Below are positions 46,622 through 56,880 of a DNA stretch of 64,000 nt, piece by piece. Position 1 is the stretch's first letter. Every line of letters begins with the position of its first letter. The notes beneath the pieces were generated by a model, which was not told the origin of the DNA, ran no database searches, and saw only the letters and a list, made by a program, of their open reading frames with translations. The position numbers and the translations under genes were made by a program. This DNA is from Bacteroidota bacterium (GTDB lineage Bacteria; Bacteroidota; Bacteroidia; 2-12-FULL-35-15): positions 26,428 through 90,427 of the forward strand of contig SXIH01000024.1 of the NCBI GenBank assembly GCA_005772895.1, read 5' to 3'.

Positions 46622-47908
46622 ATGAAGTATTCAGCCATTAACAACAATTTATTTATAGAAAACCGTAAACGTTTTGCAGCGAGTTTAAAACCTAATTCAA
46701 TTGCTTTATTTACTAGCAATGATATTATGCCAACCAATGCTGATGGCTCGATGGGATTTGTGCAAAATTCGGATTTGTTTTATTTAAGTGGTGTTGATCA
46801 GGAAGAAACTCTATTATTGATTTATCCAGATGCTGTTAACGGAGCATTCAAAGAAGTTTTATTTGTGAAAGAAACCAGCGAGTTGATTGCAATTTGGGAA
46901 GGTGCAAAATTGAATAAACAACAAGCAACTGAAACATCGGGAATAAAAAATGTAATGTGGAACAAAGATTTCGATATGTTTTTGCAGTCCGTTATTTTTC
47001 AAGCTGAACATATTTATTTAAACAGTAACGAACATACCCGCAGACACATTGATACAGAAACATTGGAAATGCGTTTTAATAAAAAAATTACTTCTAAGTT
47101 TCCTTTACATAAAGTTGAGCGCTCTGCACCAATCATGCACAAATTACGTGCGATCAAATCGAAATATGAAGTTGAACTTATTCAGCAAGCTTGTAACATT
47201 ACTGAAAAAGGATTACGCAGATTGTTAGGTTTTGTAAAGCCAGGAGTAATGGAATACCAAATAGAAGCAGAATTGGTACACGAATTTATTTCAAACCGTT
47301 CACGCGGATTTGCATACGGACCAATCATAGCATCGGGTGGAAATGCGTGTGTGTTACATTATGTTGAGAACAACAAAGAATGTAAAGCAGGAGATGTGAT
47401 TTTATTAGACGTAGCTGCTGAATATGCTAATTATGCAAGTGATTTAACACGTTGTTTGCCGGTAAGCGGAAAATTTACTACTCGACAAAAACAAGTTTAT
47501 AATGCTGTGCTAAGAGTTATGAAAGGTGCAACGGCAATGTTGACTGTTGGAAATCTGATTCCTGAATATCACAAAGCAGTTGGTACAATGATGGAAAAAG
47601 AATTGGTGGATTTAGGTTTGATAACAATGGACGATATCAAAAAACAAAATCCAGAATGGCCAGCCTACAAAAAATATTTTATGCATGGAACTTCTCACTT
47701 TTTAGGACTGGATGTGCACGATGTTGGAGATTTCAACCGTAAACTAGAAGCTGGAATGGTGTTTACATGTGAGCCTGGAATATATATTCCTGAAGAAAAT
47801 TTAGGAATCCGTTTAGAAAACGACATTTTAGTTACTGCAAACGGTCCTGATGATTTGATGAAAAATATTCCCTTGGAAGCTGAAGAGATAGAATCGTTGA
47901 TGAATTAA
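46622..47908 (+). CDS. Aminopeptidase P family metallopeptidase
   Basis: LLDVAAEYANYASDLTRCLPVSGKF, HGTSHFLGLDVHDVG, FTCEPGIYIPEENLGIRLENDIL. Confidence 0.94.
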   Translation: MKYSAINNNLFIENRKRFAASLKPNSIALFTSNDIMPTNADGSMGFVQNSDLFYLSGVDQEETLLLIYPDAVNGAFKEVLFVKETSELIAIWEGAKLNKQQATETSGIKNVMWNKDFDMFLQSVIFQAEHIYLNSNEHTRRHIDTETLEMRFNKKITSKFPLHKVERSAPIMHKLRAIKSKYEVELIQQACNITEKGLRRLLGFVKPGVMEYQIEAELVHEFISNRSRGFAYGPIIASGGNACVLHYVENNKECKAGDVILLDVAAEYANYASDLTRCLPVSGKFTTRQKQVYNAVLRVMKGATAMLTVGNLIPEYHKAVGTMMEKELVDLGLITMDDIKKQNPEWPAYKKYFMHGTSHFLGLDVHDVGDFNRKLEAGMVFTCEPGIYIPEENLGIRLENDILVTANGPDDLMKNIPLEAEEIESLMN

Positions 47909-47926
47909 TCTTCTAAATATATTTCT

Positions 47927-47981
47927 CACACTTCGACTCCGCTCAGTGTGACGCCTCGTCAGTCTGAGCGGAGTCGAAGAC
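47927..47981. repeat. REP-like inverted pair
   Basis: cacacttcgactccgctcagtgtgac ... gtcagtctgagcggagtcgaagac. Confidence 0.85.
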
Positions 47982-47997
47982 TAGACGTATTCGAAAA

Positions 47998-48804
47998 ATG
48001 AGTTTTGCAGAATTTAAAAAATCAAAAGTACATTATACCGACTCAGGCAAAGGCCGGGTATTGGTTTTGATACATGGATTTTTGGGTTCACATGAAGTGT
48101 GGAGCGAATTCGTAAAAAAACTTTCCAAAAAATTTCGAGTTATTACTGTTGACTTGCCAGGACATGGTCAAACACCTTCTATTGGCTATTATCACAGTAT
48201 GGAACTATTGGCGCAAAGTGTAAAAGCAGTTTTGGACAAAGTAGGAGTGAGGCGTTATATTATTACCGGTCATTCCATGGGTGGATACGTTGCTTTAACT
48301 TTTGCAGAATTGTATCCCGAAAATGTAAGTGGAATATGTTTGTTTAATTCTACATCTTATGCCGATTCCGAAGAAAAGAAAAAGGAACGCGATAAAGTTA
48401 TTCGTTTGGTAAAAAAGGAACACAAGCATTATGTTGCTGAGGTGGTAACTTCTTTGTTTGCCGAAGAAAATCTTTCTAAAATTCCGAATGAAGTAGAGAA
48501 AGTAAAAAAGATAGCTGTAAAAATTTCCCAGCAGTCTATTATTAATAGTCTGGAAGGAATGAAAGAAAGAAAGAGCCGTGATTTGATTTTAAAATTTGCA
48601 GAATTTCCTATTTTATTTATTATCGGGAAAAAAGATGGAGTAATTAATTTCGAAACAATGTATCCTCAAATGGCATTGTGTAAATATCCATCGGTATTGA
48701 TGTTGGAAAATTCAGGGCACATGAGTTTTTATGAAGCACCCAAAGAAACACTAAAAGAGTTGGAATTATTTGCGACACGAACGTATCGAAATCAATTCAA
48801 TTAA
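47998..48804 (+). CDS. Alpha/beta hydrolase
   Basis: LIHGFLGSHEVW, GHSMGGYVALTFAE, SGHMSFYEAP. Confidence 0.93.
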   Translation: MSFAEFKKSKVHYTDSGKGRVLVLIHGFLGSHEVWSEFVKKLSKKFRVITVDLPGHGQTPSIGYYHSMELLAQSVKAVLDKVGVRRYIITGHSMGGYVALTFAELYPENVSGICLFNSTSYADSEEKKKERDKVIRLVKKEHKHYVAEVVTSLFAEENLSKIPNEVEKVKKIAVKISQQSIINSLEGMKERKSRDLILKFAEFPILFIIGKKDGVINFETMYPQMALCKYPSVLMLENSGHMSFYEAPKETLKELELFATRTYRNQFN

Positions 48805-49085
48805 TTTTTTTGAAAACGCGATTTACAAAGCTGATCACCATCAATTATACAAAGCGTATAAGTTCCCTTCGGTAATTCTTCTATAAGAAGTTTATTGTTT
48901 TTAAGACAACTGTATTCACCTCGTTTCATCACATTTCCTCCAAAATCAGCTATTGAATAGGTTACTTGTGTTGTTTTACACAAGTAATTAAGTTCCAGAG
49001 TAGTATTATTTACGGATGAAATCATATCCAATGTAGCTGTTGTCATAGGCTTAGTTATACAACAGATACAGGGAATATGTTCCAA
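48801..49085 (-). CDS. Small protein resembling an orphan T9SS type A CTD
   Basis: YSIADFGGNVMKRGEYSCLKNNKLLIEELPKGTYTLCIIDGDQLCKSRFQKN; no obvious signal peptide. Confidence 0.5.
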   Translation of the reverse strand: MEHIPCICCITKPMTTATLDMISSVNNTTLELNYLCKTTQVTYSIADFGGNVMKRGEYSCLKNNKLLIEELPKGTYTLCIIDGDQLCKSRFQKN

Positions 49086-49141
49086 AGATTAGACGAATTT
49101 GGTGTTTTTAGCTACCAAACCGACTATCTATTTCATAAAGA

Positions 49142-49207
49142 TTATTGTTTAATAAATCGCTTGGTTACGGAATTGTTACCATCTTGTAAATTCAATAGGT
49201 AGCCGTT
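49142..49207 (-). pseudogene. Relic 3' end of a T9SS type A CTD gene
   Basis: Frame reads NGYLLNLQDGNNSVTKRFIKQ*, starting within the stop codon of the 49206..54446 gene. Confidence 0.65.
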
Positions 49208-52200
49208 ATTTCACTAATGTTACTGTCCCAACATATTTATTTTCTTCACCATTTGTCATTGTTACTTTTATTTTATAAACATAAACTAGCGGTTCAACCA
49301 GTCTGCTTTTGTAGATTCCATTCCAGCCTACATTTTTGTCGTTAGATTGAAATATTTCATCTCCCCAACGATTAAAAATTAACATTTGAACCGATTCAAT
49401 GTCATCGCCTTTTACTATAAACGCATCATTCAATCCATCGTTGTTTGGTGTAAATGCATTTGGGATAAACACTGAACTTTCGTCACTTATAGAAACTAGC
49501 ACACTATCAGAATTCACACAACCATATCTATCAGTTATAGTCAAATAAAAATATTGCGATTGAGTAATAGTAAATGTTGGATCATTACAATTATTGCAAC
49601 TTAAAACAGTAGATGGTGTCCATAAAAAAGTACCAGCTCCGCTACCATTTAATTGTCCTGATTCTCCTAGTAATAATGTGAAATCCGTACCAGCATCTAC
49701 ATAAGGTAATGGATTTACGTAAACCGTAATACTATCAGAAGCTGTTCCGCACATATTTGATGTTTGAACAAAATACAATGTGCTGGATATTGGAGTTACA
49801 AATATTGTTGAGGAAGTGTATCCATTATTCCAAACTAAAGAACCAATACTACTTGTTGCACTTAGAGTTGCCGTATCACCTGCACAGATAGTTACATCAG
49901 CACTGCTAGTTAATGTTGGAGGACTTACGACTTCAATATCAAAACTTCCGGTATCGCTCACGCAATATCCATTTACTATAACTAATGAATATGTTCCGCT
50001 GTTGCTTGTTGTTATTGGAGAAATACTTGGTGAAACTAAACTGGAAGTAAATCCTCCTGGTCCTGTCCAGTAATAAGTGTAACCTACTAAATTTGTTGCT
50101 AAAAGATTTAAAGTATTTCCAACACATAAGCTATCACTCACACTTGTTAATGGTGAAGCAATAGGTGGAATAATAGAAATTGTAATTGTGTCTGCAAGAC
50201 TTGTACATCCGTTTGTATCCGTTACTTCAACTATTAATGTTGTTGCAGTTAATGCAGAACTTATTGAATAAGAATATCCAGAAGTCAAAAAATTATGTTC
50301 GTCATCATACCAGTTAACAATTAAACTTGAATCAGTTGTAGCAACAAAATTTAATGGAGTTGTTGCACAAACAGCAGTATCAGAAATTGGATTTAGAATT
50401 GGAGCAGATAACACAATTAAATTTGTTGTATCCGAATAAGCAACACATCCAATTGAATCGGTGTAAGTGTAATAATATGTTCCTGCTTGTGAAACATAAT
50501 TACTTGTTTCTATACTTCCATCATTCCATAAATACGAGCCTATAAGCGTATCCGTTAAAAGTGCTATTGAATCGTATTGACAAATTGTAAAACTACTGCT
50601 AGAAAAATTTTGCAAAGATGGATCGTTAACTAAAACAGTAATGCTATCTGAAAGACTTGTGCACATTCCGTTGTAAGCTATTACCCAATATGTGCCAGCT
50701 AAAGATGGAGTAATTGGATACACAGATAAATTTGTAGAATCAAAAGGTGTAAGTCCTGGTCCGTTCCAAGTATAAATTATTCCTACTTGAGGATTGTCAA
50801 CTTCTAATTGTAAGGTATCACCAGCACATAAATGATTTGTACCTAAAATAGTTGGTCTTTGAGAACCATTAAAAATAAATACATCAACAGGAACAAGAAC
50901 ACTTGGACAAGTTCCAGTAAAATTGGAAATATAAAACGTGCTATCATTTTGTCCCATGGTTATTCCCAAAGAATTTCCAGTAGAAATTAAAGTACCAGAA
51001 AACAAATCATCGTACCAAGATATTGTTCCAGTTCCTGAAGCATTGAGTGTTAAAGAAGTTCCAGGACAAACAGTTGTGTCACTTGCAGTTGGTGGATCAG
51101 TTGGAGGATAAGAATAAATTGTGATGCTATCACTGCTTAAACATCCTTCCATGTTCGTTGCTTGTAAAAAATAAGTTCCAGGTCCGGTTGTTGTATACAC
51201 TTGACCTAATTCCATTGAAGGGAACCAAGTGTAATCGGTGTAACCATTTGTTCCTAATAATACAACTGTGTCTTGCGGACAAATTGTATCATTTCCCCAA
51301 TAGATAATATCAACAGGAGTTCCTGATCCGCTTGTGATAGTAATGTTTGCAACAGTTGTGATGCCACATGAATTAACACTTACAGAATACGTTCCAGGAG
51401 AAGTAACTGTTTGGGTCAATGCACTTCCACTAAATGGAGTTGCCCAATTTATTAATGAGCTTTCATTTGTTTGCAAACTAATGATTACTGAACCCATAGC
51501 ACAAATACTAGTTCCGGGTGCAGCATCTAAGTAAGGAGTGCTGTATTCTTTTACTTCAACCATTTCTGAAACAAGTGCGCAACCCGTTGAAGAAATAAAT
51601 GTGTAATAATAAATTCCAGGAGTGCTTACCCAAATATCTTGAGTTGTTGAAATTGCTATCCCAGTGGGTCCATACCAAACATAACTGCTCCCTCCAACTT
51701 CAGCACTAAGTAAAACAGAATCGAAAGGACAAATAGTTCCGTTTAATGGTGTCATTGTTACCAGTGGCGCAGGCATTGATGCCAAATTAAATTGAGTAGA
51801 TGCATAACTTGTACAACCCAAAACAGTATCAATTGTCATTGAATTTAAAAAATATGTTCCTAAAAGATTAACAAGAGCCGTATCGTTTGTTGGAGAATTA
51901 ACTTGTAAAACTCCTGGTCCAGTCCAAGAATAATTATCGCCACCACTAGCGGTTAATATTACTGTATCGCCAGGACAGAAATAATTAGCACCACTAATTA
52001 GAGGGTTGTTTGGAGGAGCTTCATGAACATCTAAATAAAAATTTCGAGAAACAGAACCGAACACAGCTCCAGATATAGGATCTAAAATAGTTGCTGTAGC
52101 TGTACAATTTCCACTATATAGAGCTTGAAAGTTTTGTACATGAGATCCAAAAGTTGTTGGGAAAGATAAGTATGGAAAAAAATTATATCCACCCACAATA

Positions 52201-54446
52201 CTCCAGCTTACAAAAGTGTTAAGTGGAGTTGGTAATCCAGCTGCAAATAATGCTGGGTCAACTAATTGCATTTCAAATAAATCAAGTTTGCAAACAGTAA
52301 CTGTATCGGTTGCATTAAAAACACTATTAGTAAAAACGATTGCTGGAGTATATGTTGGAAGGGTGCATCCACCTGAGCCCGTTGTCCAAATTGAAAGTTC
52401 AACACAATTATAATTGTTACATAATCCACCAGGACTAGTTGATATAAGTGAATATACGCCAGCAGTAGATGCGTATATTGTATCGCTGGTGCTTGTTCCA
52501 CCGCCAGGAAGTGTCCACAGAAATGAATACCCTGCAGGAATGTTAGAAGCAACAAATGTTGCAGTATCGCCCAATAGAATTGTTGCTTTATTTAAACATG
52601 ATCCATATGGAATTGCAGGCATCATCAATGCATTGTATGCCGTTATTAATGGTACTGGAGGAGTTGCATAAATTTGAACATAAAACGAGTCAACAAATTT
52701 TCTGCATTCATCAACATAACCATAACTAATGTATTGCCACCCAGATGTTAAAAAAACTGCTGTATCAAGCGTTGATCCATTAGACCAATTGTATTCCCAG
52801 TCCGGTGCTTGTAAACTATCTTTTGTTGTGGGAGTTGCTATCATCATGTTAACTTTGTCGCATCCCGAAATGGTGTCGCCCATTGGATATCTGGAAGGCA
52901 TGAGTGTATCTAAAGAACATGTTCCACTAATTCTTTGAAAATAATCGTATAAGGGAGAATTTGTATTTACTGGTCTAGAAATTAAAATGTCTTTATTTCC
53001 CCAACCTTTTTGTGTGATGAAACTTCCGTATAATCCGTTGCCGCATATTACTGAGCCGAAATTAGAGTTGCTCGTGCTTAAATTATTTACGTGACTAACA
53101 AAATTAAAACCGTTAGGAGTATTAAAATTTTTAGTGTAGCTACCAGAAAAAACGGGTTGATTTGTAAAAAAGATACTTAGTGATGTTGGATAATCATCTC
53201 CAATTCCGCCATATTGTTTCTCCCAAACTCTATTTAATAAACTGTCATATTTTATTAAATAAACATCTCTGAATCCAACACTATTAAAAATTCCGTTTCC
53301 ATGAATGTTTGAAAAAGAAGTAAGTGAACATTTGAAATACCCAGTAGTGAAAATGTTGTTTTGTTCATCTATAGTTATTCCTCTTGATGACAATGCATTT
53401 TCACTTCCTTCACTGGTTCCTGCTAAAAAATTTCCGTAAGAAGTTTGAGCTTTTATTGCGAATGATTTATAAGGAAATGAGTTTGTAACATAATTATTAG
53501 GAGTTCCAACATAAACTAATGTTCCTTGAAAATCTCCAGTTAACCAAATGTTAGTTCCTTCAACTTTCATATCATACATCATAAATTGAGAAGAGATTAA
53601 TCTTCTGAACCAAATTTCATTTCCAGTACTATCAATTTTCATAACAAGTCCTGCATTGAAAGCATTATTATTATAGGTTCCTGTAAAAGTAAGGGTGTCA
53701 GAAAATTGTCCACAAACAAATATATTTGCCAATGCATCCAATTCAACTTTTAAAATTCTGTCATCATAATTTGCAGCACCTTGTTTTGCCCAAATAACAG
53801 TTCCAATAGAATTTGTTTTAAAAATAAGTGCATCATAAGAAGGAAGTCCTCCGCTTGATGGCATAGATAAAGGATAGTTTACAGAAGTAAATGTATATCC
53901 TCCAAAACTGGAAGTTCCTTTAAATTCTCCTACTGCAGTTATATTTCCACTTGCATCAACGGCTATGTCTGTGGTTAAGTCGGTGTCAGCTCCTCCGTAT
54001 CCTTTTGCCCAAATAAAATTTCCGCTGTTGTCGAGTTTTGCGATAAATATATCTTGCGATCCGCTCACAGATGTTAATGTAGTTGCTCCAAAAGGTGATA
54101 TTCCTCTGAAAACGCCAGTAATAAATATTTCACCGGCAGCATTAACAGTAATTCCAGTAGCCTTTTCATCTTGAATTCCACCGGCATTTACCACCCATAA
54201 ATAAGTTCCTAGAGAATCTTGCTTGGCAACAAATATATCGCTCATTCCTGATGATGGAATAATAATATTATCGAAACGTGCTGCCTGACTAAAATATCCT
54301 GTTGAATAAACATTCCCATATTGGTCGTGTGTTATTGCTAGTGCTTCATCATTTGCATTTCCTCCAGCACCTTGAAGCCAATTTTGTTGAGAAAATGAAT
54401 TTAATACAACTGAGTAAAGCGTGAAAAGTAGGATGTATTTTTTCAT
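49206..54446 (-). CDS. Giant (1746 aa) T9SS type B CTD surface protein: N-terminal SBBP beta-propeller repeats then many Ig-like domains
   Basis: WLQGAGGNANDEALAITHDQYGNVYSTGYF-type SBBP repeats; Ig-like VCPGTSLTLNASGTGTISWYDD; CTD FIPNAFTPNNDGLNDAFIVKGDD...FNRWGDEIF. Confidence 0.92.
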   Translation of the reverse strand: MKKYILLFTLYSVVLNSFSQQNWLQGAGGNANDEALAITHDQYGNVYSTGYFSQAARFDNIIIPSSGMSDIFVAKQDSLGTYLWVVNAGGIQDEKATGITVNAAGEIFITGVFRGISPFGATTLTSVSGSQDIFIAKLDNSGNFIWAKGYGGADTDLTTDIAVDASGNITAVGEFKGTSSFGGYTFTSVNYPLSMPSSGGLPSYDALIFKTNSIGTVIWAKQGAANYDDRILKVELDALANIFVCGQFSDTLTFTGTYNNNAFNAGLVMKIDSTGNEIWFRRLISSQFMMYDMKVEGTNIWLTGDFQGTLVYVGTPNNYVTNSFPYKSFAIKAQTSYGNFLAGTSEGSENALSSRGITIDEQNNIFTTGYFKCSLTSFSNIHGNGIFNSVGFRDVYLIKYDSLLNRVWEKQYGGIGDDYPTSLSIFFTNQPVFSGSYTKNFNTPNGFNFVSHVNNLSTSNSNFGSVICGNGLYGSFITQKGWGNKDILISRPVNTNSPLYDYFQRISGTCSLDTLMPSRYPMGDTISGCDKVNMMIATPTTKDSLQAPDWEYNWSNGSTLDTAVFLTSGWQYISYGYVDECRKFVDSFYVQIYATPPVPLITAYNALMMPAIPYGSCLNKATILLGDTATFVASNIPAGYSFLWTLPGGGTSTSDTIYASTAGVYSLISTSPGGLCNNYNCVELSIWTTGSGGCTLPTYTPAIVFTNSVFNATDTVTVCKLDLFEMQLVDPALFAAGLPTPLNTFVSWSIVGGYNFFPYLSFPTTFGSHVQNFQALYSGNCTATATILDPISGAVFGSVSRNFYLDVHEAPPNNPLISGANYFCPGDTVILTASGGDNYSWTGPGVLQVNSPTNDTALVNLLGTYFLNSMTIDTVLGCTSYASTQFNLASMPAPLVTMTPLNGTICPFDSVLLSAEVGGSSYVWYGPTGIAISTTQDIWVSTPGIYYYTFISSTGCALVSEMVEVKEYSTPYLDAAPGTSICAMGSVIISLQTNESSLINWATPFSGSALTQTVTSPGTYSVSVNSCGITTVANITITSGSGTPVDIIYWGNDTICPQDTVVLLGTNGYTDYTWFPSMELGQVYTTTGPGTYFLQATNMEGCLSSDSITIYSYPPTDPPTASDTTVCPGTSLTLNASGTGTISWYDDLFSGTLISTGNSLGITMGQNDSTFYISNFTGTCPSVLVPVDVFIFNGSQRPTILGTNHLCAGDTLQLEVDNPQVGIIYTWNGPGLTPFDSTNLSVYPITPSLAGTYWVIAYNGMCTSLSDSITVLVNDPSLQNFSSSSFTICQYDSIALLTDTLIGSYLWNDGSIETSNYVSQAGTYYYTYTDSIGCVAYSDTTNLIVLSAPILNPISDTAVCATTPLNFVATTDSSLIVNWYDDEHNFLTSGYSYSISSALTATTLIVEVTDTNGCTSLADTITISIIPPIASPLTSVSDSLCVGNTLNLLATNLVGYTYYWTGPGGFTSSLVSPSISPITTSNSGTYSLVIVNGYCVSDTGSFDIEVVSPPTLTSSADVTICAGDTATLSATSSIGSLVWNNGYTSSTIFVTPISSTLYFVQTSNMCGTASDSITVYVNPLPYVDAGTDFTLLLGESGQLNGSGAGTFLWTPSTVLSCNNCNDPTFTITQSQYFYLTITDRYGCVNSDSVLVSISDESSVFIPNAFTPNNDGLNDAFIVKGDDIESVQMLIFNRWGDEIFQSNDKNVGWNGIYKSRLVEPLVYVYKIKVTMTNGEENKYVGTVTLVK

Positions 54447-55241
54447 AAGAGTAGTTTTTAAAAAACCAGGGATGATTATTTATGCTGGTAAGCTTTTACA
54501 AATGTCATTTGATTTATTTTTAATTGAAAAATTAAATAATATAGATTGTACTAGTTCAAACAATATCTTCGTATAGTATGCTAATAAATTAGGGCTAATA
54601 CCTATTTTATTCTTACTCGTTCAGTTTTGTTATTTTAATTTTATGGGGAATGTTTTTTTGTTTGATACGTGAATTTAATTTTTATTGTCCGATTTTTATT
54701 GCTTAACTATTTAGTGGTTGAATTTGATTTGTAAACGGCAACATTTCAAACGTAATTGTGAGCTTATTATTATTTGTCTTTTTAAATTTGCCCTAGCTTA
54801 GCTTGTTGCCGAACAACATCCCCATGTTTCATGCAACAAGCCGAGCCAAAGCATTTAACTGATACAAACCTACATCATAAAAACGCCCTTCATTTAGCAT
54901 ATTGAGCCAATTATATACATGTCAAAAATTAGCATATTTGCTTGTAATAATTGATATAATTGAATTTATTGGTTTATAATTATACATATGAAGCATTTTT
55001 TCAACTTTTATTATATTTATACATGTCTAAATCACTCATTTTTTAGTAAATAATTGCAAATACACTATGATATCTAATAAATAATAAGTAATTTAGTTAC
55101 ATGTTTGCTGTGTAAATTCTATATAAGTGCTATAAATAAAGATAATAATGGATTGTCGTGTGGAACGATTTCAAAATTGCTGCTTAATTAAGTGCCAAAT
55201 AACAGGCTAAAGGAATAAAACAAAATATCTCAAAAATATAC

Positions 55242-56792
55242 ATGTCAAACACTCCATCAGACCATTTGTTTAAATTGATAAAATCACTCAATAAATCCGA
55301 GAAAAGGTATTTTAGTTTATATGCTTCTCGTCATACACTGGGAGAAAAAAACAATTATGCAATATTGTTTGAGGCAATTGATAAACAAAAGGAGTATGAT
55401 GAAGATGCACTTATAAAACAATTTAAAAAAGAAGCATTCGTCAATAAATTTTCGATTACAAAAGCTCGTTTGTATGATACCGTATTAAATAGTTTAACCG
55501 CTTTCCATTCTGCCAGCTCCATTGATGCTCAATTAAAACGTGATTTACATTGTGCTGAAATTTTGTATAAAAAAACTTTGTATGAGCAATGTGCAAAAAT
55601 GCTTTCTAGTACAAAAAAAGTGGCAACTCGTTATGAGAGACACTCTTCCTTATTAGAGATTAGTTTGTGGGAGAAAAAATTAATGGAAACCGAAAATTAT
55701 GCGGGTAAAAAAGATGCCGATATTTTGTTGATGTTAGAAGCGGATGATTTAATTGGTGAAAAAATTAAAAACTTTAACGATTATTGGAATATTAAAAGTC
55801 GCTTTTTCTCCATATTAAATAAGCAAGGAAAAGTTCGGAACGATGAGGAATTATTGAAGTTTAAAAAAATTATTGATAATACTTTGTTAAAAGGTGAAGA
55901 CAAAGCTTTGTCTACAGAAACGCGTTATCTTTTTTATCATATTTATAGTGCTTATTATTTTGGAATTGGTGATTATAAAAAGAGTCACGAAAATTTAGTA
56001 AAAAACGTTCAGTTAATTGAAGACCATCCGGATATTTTTAAAGAAGAACCGAATATTTATTTTTCTGTTCTGACAAATGAAATTTATGTTGGAAGTCAGT
56101 TAAAGAAATACAAAGAAGTATATGCAAGTTTAAAAAAGCTACGCTCTTCACTGGTACAATTTGAAAATGGCAAGAATGAAGATTTGGAAGTGAAACTTTT
56201 TTCGAGCGCAACAAGTATTGAGTTGTCGATTTACATGCAAACCGGGGAATTTGAAAAAGGATTGGAGTTGGCTCCGAAAATAGAGGAGAAGTTGGCAAAA
56301 TATCCGGGAAAGTTTACCAAGTTGCGTGAAGCGTATTTCTATTTTAACATGTCGGCCATGTTTTTTGGTGCAGAAAAATATACCCAGGCACTAAAGTGGA
56401 TTAATAAATTGTTGAACAGCCCGAACTTTGAAGAGAGCGAAAATATTTATTGTTTTGCTCAAATTATGAGTTTGATTATTCATATAGAGTTAAAACATGA
56501 TGATTTTGTTCCACATGCGTTTAAGAGTGTTCATCGTTATTTGAGTTCACGTAACAGGGTTTATAAATTTGAAACGGTGATAATGGAGTTTATCGGTAAA
56601 ATTTTAAAGACTACTAAAAGAGAAGAGCAAAATAAATATTATAAAGAATTAAAAAATGCATTGGTTGATTTAAAAGCAGATTCGTTTGAACGGGCAGCAT
56701 TTGAATATTTTGATTTTATCTCTTGGACGGAAAGTAAAGTGCAAAGAGTGCCATTCAGAGTGATTGTAGAAGAAACTGCGGGAATGAAGTAG
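55242..56792 (+). CDS. Conserved hypothetical helical (TPR-like) protein
   Basis: 516-aa ORF rich in helical repeats. Confidence 0.75.
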   Translation: MSNTPSDHLFKLIKSLNKSEKRYFSLYASRHTLGEKNNYAILFEAIDKQKEYDEDALIKQFKKEAFVNKFSITKARLYDTVLNSLTAFHSASSIDAQLKRDLHCAEILYKKTLYEQCAKMLSSTKKVATRYERHSSLLEISLWEKKLMETENYAGKKDADILLMLEADDLIGEKIKNFNDYWNIKSRFFSILNKQGKVRNDEELLKFKKIIDNTLLKGEDKALSTETRYLFYHIYSAYYFGIGDYKKSHENLVKNVQLIEDHPDIFKEEPNIYFSVLTNEIYVGSQLKKYKEVYASLKKLRSSLVQFENGKNEDLEVKLFSSATSIELSIYMQTGEFEKGLELAPKIEEKLAKYPGKFTKLREAYFYFNMSAMFFGAEKYTQALKWINKLLNSPNFEESENIYCFAQIMSLIIHIELKHDDFVPHAFKSVHRYLSSRNRVYKFETVIMEFIGKILKTTKREEQNKYYKELKNALVDLKADSFERAAFEYFDFISWTESKVQRVPFRVIVEETAGMK

Positions 56793-56808
56793 AATTCTTA
56801 TAAAAAGT

Positions 56809-56842
56809 GAGAGCGGCACCTGCTCTCAAAGGTACCGCTCTC
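56809..56842 (-). terminator. Terminator for minus-strand small gene
   Basis: GAGAGCGGCACC-TGCTCTCAAA-GGTACCGCTCTC, one mismatch; T-run on the minus strand (ACTTTTTATAAG). Confidence 0.7.
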
Positions 56843-56880
56843 GGGGGTCTAAACTAAACTAAACAAACAAAAATGAAATA

